From assembly GCA_033032865.1 (NCBI GenBank), contig JAWHQI010000074.1:9294501-9358500 (forward strand): 64,000 nucleotides of DNA. Direction: 5' to 3'. The position numbers were made by a program, and so were the translations under genes. The DNA is from Dactylorhiza incarnata. Lineage: Eukaryota > Streptophyta > Magnoliopsida > Asparagales > Orchidaceae. Positions 55,385 through 64,000 of the stretch are shown here, piece after piece; position 1 is the stretch's first letter, and each line of letters opens with the position of its first letter. The notes beneath the pieces are model-generated. The model was not told the origin of the DNA. It saw only the letters and a list, made by a program, of their open reading frames with translations, and ran no database searches.

Positions 55385-55762
55385 CTTTGAAAACAGAAAC
55401 TACATAAAGCTTGGCTAAGACATAATTGGAAAGTTGTCTAGAGAAAATTGGCTTAGTCAAAGAAAAATCGCTTTGATGGTCAAGACGACATTGCTAGTGT
55501 CTTGACAAGAAAATTAATGTGATCTCGACGACAAAAGTCAGGCTGGCAAAATGACGTCACAGGTCATGTGAGCGTCATAATTACGCTGAAATTACTGGCT
55601 TTTCAAAACGATTTGGGAAGATTTCATCAGGTACGCACCTCTTTATCTTCCAAAAGCATAATAGTATATATTAGACAATGTGAAAGCATAGAAATTGCGC
55701 ACACACAAAATCCTAGAATCCTTATTTCATCTTCTTCCTCTCAACGACTTTCTGCAACAAGC
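55385..55762 (+). other. Spacer between copia pol and third-ORF fragments
   Basis: Corresponds to the pol/third-ORF spacer of SIRE-D (22806-23179). AT-rich; no ORF or repeat noted. Confidence 0.5.
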
Positions 55763-56327
55763 AATGGCGCAAAAATGTCAGATGAGAAAGTTCTATCTGG
55801 AGGTTAGTAAAAGATGGATTCAAAGGTGCTCATGAAGAACTTGATATGGTAATTACCTTGTTATATGCTTTAGAATTAGAGTATGTTCTCACTGAGCCTA
55901 CTCGACTCTACTACACTTCATTATCTGAAATATATGCAAATGCACAAATTAGCAAGGTAGGAAAAGCAATTCTCACCGCTGTGTCTGGAGAATATATAAG
56001 GATAACTATCATAGGTATAACCAATGCCCTTAAGCTAACTGTTTTGGATGAGAATGAAGAAGAAGAATTAGTCAGCCCTGAGGATTTCTTGGAAGGATAC
56101 AAATGGTGTGACCTGGATGGCAAACCTTATGGAAGCATTCAGAGAAATAAGATGAATGTACAGGGTAAGCTCTTATCAGACATTATTGGAAAGTACTATT
56201 GTGCAAGGTTGGGTCACATGATAGAATCTCCAAAGAAATATTTGAGCTGATGATCAGAGTCATTCATGAGAAGAAGACTGACTGGGGCAAAGTCTTGTTT
56301 GACAAGATCAAAGAAAGCATGGAGGCC
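55763..56327 (+). pseudogene. Third-ORF fragment of the copia element, N-terminal domain
   Basis: Encodes SGG, (E)LVKDGFKGAHEELDM, then VITLLYALELEYVLTEPT, SEIYANAQISK, ITNALKLTVLDE, NVQGKLLSDIIGKYYCARLG and, after a frameshift near 56235, HEKKTDWGKVLFDKIKESME. This aligns with residues about 10-180 of the SIRE-D third ORF at low identity but in the same order. ATH-C cuts it at 56327; 56323-56327 (AGGCC) is the left target duplication. Confidence 0.75.
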
Positions 56328-56509
56328 TGATAAAGTATTTTTATAACTTTTTAATAGAAAATTTTATAAATATTTAATATGAATTTTCCTTTTTATGTCA
56401 ATTTTAGGTTATAAGTAGTTCTTTTTGTAATTTTGATTCTAACTTAGCTTAATTTCAATTTTTGCAGAATTTTGGGACAAATCGGGAAAAATGGCATGCC
56501 ACGCCCTCA

Positions 56510-56953
56510 GTCATGCCCGTGACCAAGGGCGTGTAACCTGAAGATCAGTCCAGAATCGATGCCACGCTGTTTGAACCAGTCCACACCAAGTCACGCCCCA
56601 GGTCACGCCCGTGACCCAAAGTCACGCCCGTGACCGGGGGCGTGTAATCTTAGAATCTTCCACGTAGAGCCGTCGTCGAGACATGGAGCTGCAGTCGAGA
56701 AGTCAACTTGAGTCACGCCCGTGACCCACATGTCACGGCCGTGACTTGCCCGCGTGATCTCTGCTTCGCCGCCGCGCCAAATTCCAGCCCACGCCGCATT
56801 TAATGCAGCCGTCCAAAGTCACGGCCGTGACCCGACATGTCACGCCCGTGACATGTCATTTCTCGCCGCGCCGTCCAGAAAGCCCACGCCGCTGTCGGAT
56901 CCGATGTGAATAGTGCAGTCACGCCCTTGGTCACGCCCGTGACCAAGGGCGTG
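56510..56953 (+). promoter_or_regulatory. GTCACG(C/G)CCGTGAC array in ATH-C U3, eight copies
   Basis: 14-mers at 56510 (one change), 56602, 56621, 56712, 56732, 56818, 56839 and 56930. The last is the centre of a 34-bp palindrome (56920-56953), arms CACGCCCTTGGTCACG and complement. The array ends 18 bp before the TATA box. Confidence 0.6.
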
Positions 56954-56970
56954 TAATCTGAAATTTTTTC

Positions 56971-56980
56971 CTATAAATTC
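56971..56980 (+). promoter_or_regulatory. TATA box of ATH-C
   Basis: CTATAAATTC, placed like the TATA of ATH-A relative to its palindromes; transcription would start about 30 bp downstream. Confidence 0.6.
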
Positions 56981-58077
56981 AGAGGTTCTCCTTGAGTCCA
57001 GAGTTCAGAATTTTGGAGTGGGGGAGGTGCTGTTGGAGCCAATCTTGAGTATTTTTTCACTTTCATGTTCATGTTCATGTTTCTTTCCTTTCATGTTCTC
57101 TTCTTTTTCCCATGCAATGTACTAGCTTTCTTTCAATGCAATAGCCTAGTTTAAGTTTGTAACTTTGTTTTTCCTAGCTTGCAATCTCTTCTCTTAAGAC
57201 TTGTAATAGTTTTCATTTAAATAAAAATTAGTTTGCTCTCTTGATTTTGTCTCCTCCTTACTTAGTTAAATTTTCTTATTATGCATTTTTATTTTTATTT
57301 CTCTTCCCCCTCCACCATGATTAACTAATCCTCATTAGTACTCGATCAAAATGACCCGAGGATGAGTTAGACAAGTTATGATTTTCTAAAGTTTTCTTTT
57401 TCCGTTTTTATAAACACTTGATTTTTAATTAGTGAGGTCATATTTTCGATATATGGTTTTCGCTTATGTTTTCATACTTAGTTAGCCGAGAGGCTCAAAG
57501 TATGAATTGATCACTCAAGGGTAAAGAGAGTTGCACGCACCCCTCGAGAGAGGATGACATAAATCTCCCGGATTGGAGTCAAATCCAATAGCGGGGTTCA
57601 CTTCGTAAAGCAAGTTTTAGGTAATCGATTATAGGACGAGAGTCCGGTTGATTTTTCCTAAACTTAGTTGGGCATTAACCTCGAGAGAGGCATGTTCGAG
57701 CTTCGGGAACCTCCACGGTCAAGTAGTTCAATTTAAACGGAATTAGATTTAATTTCTTTTCACTTGTCTTTTCTCACTCCAAGGTGACTTTTGATTGAGT
57801 ACTAGCTTCTATTATCATCATCTAAACCTTTAATTTAGCTTGCAATTTCTCTTTTTCTAGCTAAGTAACCAAAACCCCAAAATATCATTAGATAAGATAA
57901 TAGCGACTTTCCTCAAAGTAGAAGTAATCAACGCGCCCCGTGGAATACGACCTTGGTATTTCTTAATATCCTATACTATAAACGATAAGGTACACTTGCC
58001 TTTATCGGATATAGTTTTGGAGAAAATCTCAAACCTTCACTAAATTTTAAAACCGCAAAAATTAAATATCAAGTTTT

Positions 58078-58095
58078 TGGCGTCGTTGCCGGGGA
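58078..58095 (+). other. Primer-binding site of ATH-C (tRNA-Asp, one mismatch)
   Basis: TGGCGTCGTTGCCGGGGA, six bases after the LTR end, same variant as ATH-B. Confidence 0.88.
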
Positions 58096-58213
58096 CTTTT
58101 GCGTAGATATTTTGAAACAAGGATAGCTATTAATTTTATCATGTTGTTTTTATTTTAGTTTTTCTATTTTTGAAAATCTTAAGGGTGAAATTAAAATCTT
58201 GGAAAGGGACGTT

Positions 58214-58288
58214 TGGGGTGTCATCCCATCTCACCTTCTAGTACCTTGCAAACCCTTCACCGGGTAGATCTTGGGAAGTCCAAGACTA
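58214..58288 (+). ncRNA. Shared ~70-nt motif, copy in ATH-C leader
   Basis: GGGGTGTCATCCC, CTAGTACCTTGC, ACCCTTCACCGGGT, CTTGGGAAGTCCAAG. All three stems pair fully here. Lies between primer site and gag ATG. Confidence 0.4.
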
Positions 58289-58360
58289 ACTTAATCTGCC
58301 TAAAAGAACAAAAAAAAAATATTCCCTCTTTTTCTTCTTCCTTCCTTCTCTTTTTAGTGT

Positions 58361-60172
58361 ATGACCCGTGGTAGCACTTCGATTCTTCCTTTTGATCCGG
58401 AAATCGAGCGAACCCTTTTGAGGCACCGCCGTTCTCGTGATCAAGGAAATCAAGTAGAATCCGAAGAGTCGATCGGGGACACTAACGCAGCGAACATGGA
58501 TCATAATCTTAATCCTCCTAATCTTAACGAGCCAAATCCTAATGAGGACGTGCAACGGACCATGTCCTATTATGCGCGGCCGAATTTAGAAGGCACACAA
58601 TCGAGTATTGTTCGCCCCACGGTGGCGAACAATAATTTTGAGATCAAGTCCAGCATCATACAAATGGTGCAATAATCGGTGACCTTTGATGGTCAACCGG
58701 ACGAGGATCCAAACTCACATATTTCTTACTTTCTTGAAATTTGCGACACATTTAAGATCAATGGCGTCACCGATGACGCCATTCGATTACGTCTTTTTCC
58801 TTTTTCTTTGCGGTCTAAGGCCAAGCAGTGGCTGGGCTCCCTACCAAGGGGATCCATCACTACATGGGCCGAAATGGCGGAAAAATTTCTCAATAAATAT
58901 TTCCCGCCTTCAAAGACCGCTAAATTGCGCACGGATATTGCGTCGTTCATGCAAATCGACTCGGAGACTCTCTATGACACATGGGAGCGCTTCAAGGAGC
59001 TTTTGCGCCGATGCCCTCACCACGCACTTGCCACTTGGCAACAAGTGCAAATATTTTATAATGGCTTAAATCTCCAAACGAGGCAAATGATTGATGCGGC
59101 CGCCGGAGGGACATTAAATAATAAAACCCCGATCGCCGCTCAAGAGCTTTTCGAAGAGATGGCCACAAATGCGTACCAATGGAACATGCCCCGAGCGCGG
59201 CCTAATAAGCCGGCCGGAATTTTTGAAATAGACGCTAACGCAAATTTGGCTTTACAAGTTGAGCGCTTAACAAAGCAAGTGGCGGAGATGTCTGCTTCCT
59301 CCGCCACTCCTCCTTGGGCTAATAATGTTTTACTTGAAGAGCAAGTTGATTACATGGGAAATCCGCCTCGGCCTTCCTATAACCCGAACACCGCTCCGTA
59401 TAATAACACCTACAATGTGGGTTATAGGAATCATCCGAATTTCTCACGGAGCAATCAAGGAAATGCTCAGCGTCCCTTAAATTTAAATCAACCTCCAAAT
59501 CAACTTCTTAATTTAACTCCCCCTCCAAATTTTAATCCACCCGGTTTTCCACCGCAACAGCAAAAGCCCTCTCCGCTTGAAGAGGTTTTTGCAAAATATG
59601 CTGCTACAAATGAAGCGAACATCCGGAACCTCACCGGATCGATCAAAAATTTGGAGAACCAAGTGGGCCAGCTAGCAAAGATAATCTCCGAGCGCCAGCA
59701 AGGAGCCCTTCCGGGAAACACGGAGCCAAACCCAAAGGAGAGCGCAAATGCGATTACACTCCGAAGCGGGAAGGAGGTGGTTTCAAAACATGACGAACCC
59801 ATGGTAACTTCCTCCCCTCCTCCTCCTCCTATTTTATCTTCGAATTTACCTGCTACGTTAGCTCCGCGCGCTTCTACTTCAAATATTCCGTATCCATCTA
59901 AGTTTAAAAGCGAGAGCGCCGAAAAGAATTATAAAAAGTTTTTAGATATTTTAAAGCAAATTCACATTAAAGTACCCTTCTGCGAGGCTATCTCTCAAAT
60001 GCCTAAATATGCGAAATATCTTAAGGAGTTGCTCTCCAATAAGAAAAAATTAGAAGATATTTCGCATATTTCGTTGAACGCAGAATGCTCCGCGGTTGTA
60101 CTCAACAAATTGCCTAGAAAAGTGAATGACCCGGGACGGTCTCCATCCCGTGTTTATTTGGCAATTCGTTAG
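58361..60172 (+). pseudogene. ATH-C gag and protease start, one stop codon
   Basis: MTRGSTSILPFDPEIERT start; the frame meets TAA at 58673-58675, where ATH-A and ATH-B have Gln (CAA), and continues as MTFDGQPDEDP. Gag domain as in ATH-A (LFPFSLRSKAKQWLGSLPRG, CPHHALATWQQVQIFYNGL), then a Pro/Asn-rich linker without the Asn run of ATH-A, and LRSGKEV. The frame is lost at about 60138 by one missing base, just before the protease core, and stops at 60172. Confidence 0.88.
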
Positions 60173-62877
60173 TAAAACACGCTTTAGCGGATCTGGGAGC
60201 AAGTATCAATCTCATGCCTTTTTCACTATTTAAGAAACTAGGTCTAGGAAATCCAAGCCCCACTCGAATGAGTATTCAATTAGCGGATCGCTCTTTAAAA
60301 TATTCGGTAGGAATAGTGGAGGACGTGCTCGTCAAGGTCGACAAGTTCATCTTCCCGGTGGACTTTGTCATTCTTGACATCGAAGAGGATACCGAAGTAC
60401 CCCTCATACTCGGCCGCCCCTTCCTTGCCACCTCCCGCGCCATTATTGACGTAAGTAACGGAAAGCTCCTCCTTCGGGTTGGAGACGATGAAGTTTCTTT
60501 CGGCATAAATTCCTCGATGCGGAACACATTAGAAAATGACGATTCGTGTTTTTACCTGGAAGAATGTTGGGAATTTGATTCACCTCCCGAGTTAGTCTCC
60601 ACCTCGAGTCACGAGTCCGAGCTCGCCGAACTCTTTTGTCTGGAAGAAGAAGAAGTCACTCGTTTCACACCACCCGAACCACTATTTTTAGAAAATTTGA
60701 AAATCAAAACTTCTTATGAAGAACCACCCGTTTTAGAACTAAAGCAACTTCCCCCTCACCTTAAGTATTTATTTTTAGAAAAAGAGTCGAAGCTACCCGT
60801 CATCGTTTCATCCGAACTTAGCAACTCGGAAATTTCTGAGTTAGCTATTGTCTTAAGAAAGCACCGCCACGCAATTGCGTGGCAAATTTCGGATATTAAG
60901 GGTATAAACCCTTCCTTCTGCACTCATAAAATCTTTCTCGAAGATAATTCCCGAAATTCGGTCCAGCCTCAACGGCGGCTAAACCCTAACATGAAAGAAG
61001 TCGTTAAGGCCGAAGTGATCAAACTATTGGACGCGGGAATTATCTACCCGATATCGGATAGTACTTGGGTTAGCCCAGTACAAGTCGTACCAAAGAAAGG
61101 TGGCGTTACGGTAGTAGCTAACGAGAATAATGAGTTGATCCCAACCCGTACTGTTACGGGTTGGCGGATGTGCATCGATTACCGAAAACTAAATGATGCC
61201 ACCCGTAAGGATCACTTCCCTCTGCCGTTTATTGATCAAATCTTAGAGCGCCTTTCAGGTCACTCCTACTACTGTTTTCTCGATGGTTTGTCAGGATATT
61301 TTCAAATCCCAATTTCGCCCGACGACCAAGAGAAAACCACTTTCACTTGTCCCTTTGGCACCTTCGCTTATCGAAGGATGCCATTTGGTCTTTGTAACGC
61401 GCCAGCTACATTTCAAAGATGTATGCTGGCGATATTTGACGATTTAGTAGAGGAGGTGATGGAAGTGTTTATGGACGACTTTTCCGTATTCGGAAATTCA
61501 TTTAAAAATTGTTTAAAAAATCTTGAGCGTGTGTTGCAGCGATGCGAGGAAACGAATTTAGCACTTAATTGGGAGAAATGCCATTGTATGGTCAAGGAAG
61601 GATTAGTCCTTGGTCATAAAATTTCAGGCATGGGGATCGAGGTCGATAGAGCCAAGATTGAAGTGATTGAAAAGCTCCCCCCTCCAACAAACGTAAAAGA
61701 TATTCGTAGTTTCCTAGGGCACGCAGGGTTCTATCGGCGCTTTATACAAAATTTTTCCAAAATCACAAAGCCGTTAACCCATCTTCTTGAAAAGGAATCC
61801 TCATTTATTTTTAGCGATGAATGCCATTTGGCCTTTAAACTTATTAAAGAAAAACTTATAAACTCCCCGATTCTAGTCGCGCCGGATCGGTCGCCCCCTT
61901 TTGAAATCATGTGCGACACGAGTGACATTGCGGTTGGTGCCGTTTTAGGCCAACGGGTGAGTAAGTATTTCCACCCTATTTATTATGCGAGCAAAACACT
62001 CACGTCGGCACAAGCGAATTACACCACTACCGAAAAAGAGCTTCTAGCGATCGTTTTTGCCTTCGATAAGTTTAGGTCATACATCACCCTCTCGAAAGTT
62101 ATCGTCTTCACGGATCACTCCGCACTTAGGTATCTTTTAAGCAAATCGGACTCCAAGCCTCGTCTTTTGCGATGGATCCTCCTCTTGCAGGAGTTTGACT
62201 TAGAGATCCGGGACAAAAGAGGAGCCGAAAACTTGGCGGCCGATCATCTTTCTCGTCTAGAAAACCCCGCCTCGGAAGTATTGATAGAATCTGACATCGA
62301 TGATAAATTTCCCGAAGAGCGCCTCCTCGCTCTCAAAAATATTAATTCATCGTCTACCCCCTGGTTTGCAGATCTGGCTAACTATTTAGTAGCCCGGGTC
62401 CTGCCGAAAGAATTCTCGAGTCAGCAAAAGAAGAAATTCTTTTCTGATTTAAAGAATTACTTTTGGGAGGACCCCTTTTTATTCCGTGTATGCGCAGACC
62501 AAGTGGTGAGACGATGCGTCTCGAGTGAGGAGGGTCTTAAAATTTTACGACATTGTCACGAGGGACCATCCGGTGGTCATTATCATTCAAACCGAACCGC
62601 GAGGAAGGCGCTGGAGGCGGGCTTTTATTGGCCCTCGCTATTCAAAGATGCTCACACCCTTGTGAGTACTTGCGACAGCTGCCAGCGGTCGGGGAACATC
62701 TCTCGCCGGGATGAGATGCCCCAAAATATTTTCTTAGAATGCGAAATTTTCGATCTTTGGGGCATTGATTTCGTTGGTCCTCTCCCTCCTTCGTTTTCAA
62801 ATAAGTATATTCTAGTAGCGGTCGACTACGTGTCTAGGTGGGCGGAAGCGCAAGCTCTCCCCACCAACGATGCGTGA
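60173..62877 (+). pseudogene. ATH-C protease, reverse transcriptase, RNase H, integrase N-terminus
   Basis: Open up to 62877 in the post-deletion frame, including ADLGASINLMP (about 60187). RT has CIDYRKLNDATRKDHFPLPF, PFGTFAYRRMPFGLCNAPATF and FMDDFSVFG. RNase H has IMCDTSDIAVGAVLGQ, TEKELLAIVFAFDKF and FTDHSALRYLL. The integrase zinc finger is HCHEGPSGGHYH...CDSCQRS and the first core Asp is in WGIDFVGPL. TGA at 62875-62877 (NDA*V) replaces CGA (Arg in ATH-A), a C-to-T at CpG. Confidence 0.9.
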
Positions 62878-63648
62878 GTCATCGTTAACTTTTTAAAAAA
62901 ATTATTCTCTCGATTTGGCACTCCGCGCGCTATTGTGAGTGATCGGGGCACCCATTTTTGCAATACTCAATTCACAAAAATCTTAGCAAAATATGGTGTC
63001 ACGCACAAATTATCCACTGCATATCACCCACAAACGAGCGGCCAAGTTGAAGTTGTTAATCGAGAATTAAAACGGATCTTAGAAAAAACAGTTTCTATTA
63101 ATCGGAAGGATTGGGCAATAAAGCTCGATGACGCGCTATGGGCCTATCGAACGGCGTACAAGACCGCTATCGGTTGTACACCATATCGAATGGTCTATGG
63201 CAAGGCTTGCCACCTTCCGGTCGAATTAGAACACCGCGCATTTTGGGCGCTTAAATTTTTAAATCTTGATTCTACTTTAGCGGGCGAACAAAGAAAATTT
63301 CAAATGAACGAATTGGATGAGTGGAGAGCGAATGCGTATGAGAGTAACAAATTATATAAGGAGTGAACAAAGTTTTATCACGACAAACATATAAAATTTC
63401 CAAAAACTTTTTCGCCAGGCGATCTCGTCCTCCTTTATAATTCTCGTCTTCGCCTTTTTCCGGGAAAGCTGAAATCTCGATGGTCCGGACCTTTTATTGT
63501 TAACGAGGTTTGGTCCTATGGGACAATTCTAATTTCCCACCTGGAAAAAGGTTCCTTCAAAGTTAACGGGCACCGCCTTAAATTGTATCTTCCGGGAGAC
63601 TTACCTAATGACAAGAGTGATGCGATATTTCTTCATAATATAACATGA
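62878..63648 (+). pseudogene. ATH-C integrase core end and C-terminus
   Basis: In frame after the [43 protein letters not shown] (catalytic Glu region), then TGA at 63364-63366 where ATH-A has Arg (KERSKFYHD), again CGA to TGA. The frame then continues through [20 protein letters not shown] (GPF motif) to a natural stop at 63646-63648. Confidence 0.88.
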
Positions 63649-64000
63649 TCGGCAAGTGGGTCAAGCTACGCGACCTTAAACAAAGCGCTTTTGGGAGGCA
63701 CCCCAAGGTTATCTTTTTATTATTTTCTCTGGTTTTTGTTCTTTCTTTAACATCTTTTGTAGGTAATCGCGGCTTCCCCACAAAAGCTTCAAAAAAAAAT
63801 TATCAGGGAAGCTCTTTTTCCTTCTTTCTTTTTTTTCCTTGCATTTCTTTTTACCTTTTCTTACTTCATACTTATTTTTAAACATTGGGGACAATGTTTA
63901 ACTTTAAGTATGAGGGTGTAAATAGCCCTTTGTAAATATTTGTAAATAGTTTTAAGAAGAAAATTTTCAAAAAAAAAATTGAAAAGAAAAAAAACAACAA
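63649..64000 (+). other. Start of the ATH-C 3' non-coding region with hairpin/purine module
   Basis: T- and pyrimidine-rich, then a hairpin AACATTG-GGGA-CAATGTT (63881-63898) followed by TTTAAGTATGAGGGTG (about 63903-63918). No LTR start follows within the window, so, as in ATH-A, this is probably the internal copy and the terminal tract lies farther on. Confidence 0.65.

Larger units (their letters stand above)
56328..58071 (+). repeat. 5' LTR of ATH-C
   Basis: TGATAAAG...AAATATCA, 1744 bp. TATA (CTATAAATTC) at 56971-56980 and a palindrome array just upstream. Confidence 0.85.
56328..64000 (+). mobile_element. ATH-C, Athila-like Ty3/gypsy element (3' end beyond window)
   Basis: 5' LTR, tRNA-Asp primer site, leader with shared motif, gag, protease, RT, RNase H, integrase, then hairpin/purine module; the window ends in the 3' non-coding region. 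The protein is close to ATH-A throughout. Inactivated by three stop codons explained by C-to-T and one 1-base deletion. Confidence 0.9.

Overview
The window is nuclear DNA from a flowering plant. The evidence is plant-specific retrotransposon lineages (Athila-type Ty3/gypsy, Sirevirus-type Ty1/copia), primer-binding sites matching plant tRNA-Asp and initiator tRNA-Met, and a fragment of a plant beta-N-acetylhexosaminidase gene. The species cannot be told from the sequence. I see no intact host gene, no rRNA or tRNA gene and no CRISPR array. The stretch looks like gene-poor, probably heterochromatic DNA built by repeated nested insertion.

Layout, with my own labels. ATH-A (1-12482, minus) is a young Athila-like element whose left LTR is cut by the window edge. 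It sits in the gag gene of ATH-B (minus; gag halves at 12483-12662 and 39582-40404, 5' LTR 40760-42501). The same ATH-B gag is split by TAT-F (12663-39576, minus), a gag-only Ty3/gypsy element rich in minisatellites. TAT-F carries a solo LTR, S1 (14304-16689), and the copia-type element SIRE-E (16883-35764, minus, gag only). SIRE-E carries SIRE-D (18604-30203, minus), a nearly full Sirevirus-like copia element with gag, pol and a third ORF. Insertion borders for S1, E and D are confirmed by exact 5-bp target-site duplications; F has a 4/5 match and the gag reading rejoins across it.

To the right, ATH-B abuts a minisatellite and the 3' end of a fourth Athila-like element, ATH-H (plus). The 3' LTR of ATH-H (43088-51465) is split by a 4.75-kb chromovirus-like solo LTR (K, 43361-48110) and a copia-like solo LTR (G, 48685-50551). 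Then come a second minisatellite, degenerate DNA-transposon-like sequence, a 183-bp MITE (53079-53261), a broken GH20 hexosaminidase fragment between inverted repeats, and a plus-strand copia fragment (54911-56327). That fragment is cut by ATH-C (56328 to beyond the window end, plus), another Athila-like element.

How the parts work: the autonomous-type elements (A, C, D) encode gag, protease, reverse transcriptase/RNase H and integrase. F and E keep only gag-like ORFs plus LTR, PBS and PPT signals, so they would depend on enzymes from other elements. All coding regions except the D pol and third ORFs carry stops or frameshifts. The most interesting signals are non-coding: (1) almost every LTR family has its own CpG-rich palindrome array just upstream of its TATA box; (2) a hairpin followed by a polypurine tract recurs in the Athila-like elements; (3) a roughly 70-nt motif with three potential hairpins is shared by four elements of different lineages; (4) the third ORF of the copia element has a diverged relative elsewhere in the window.
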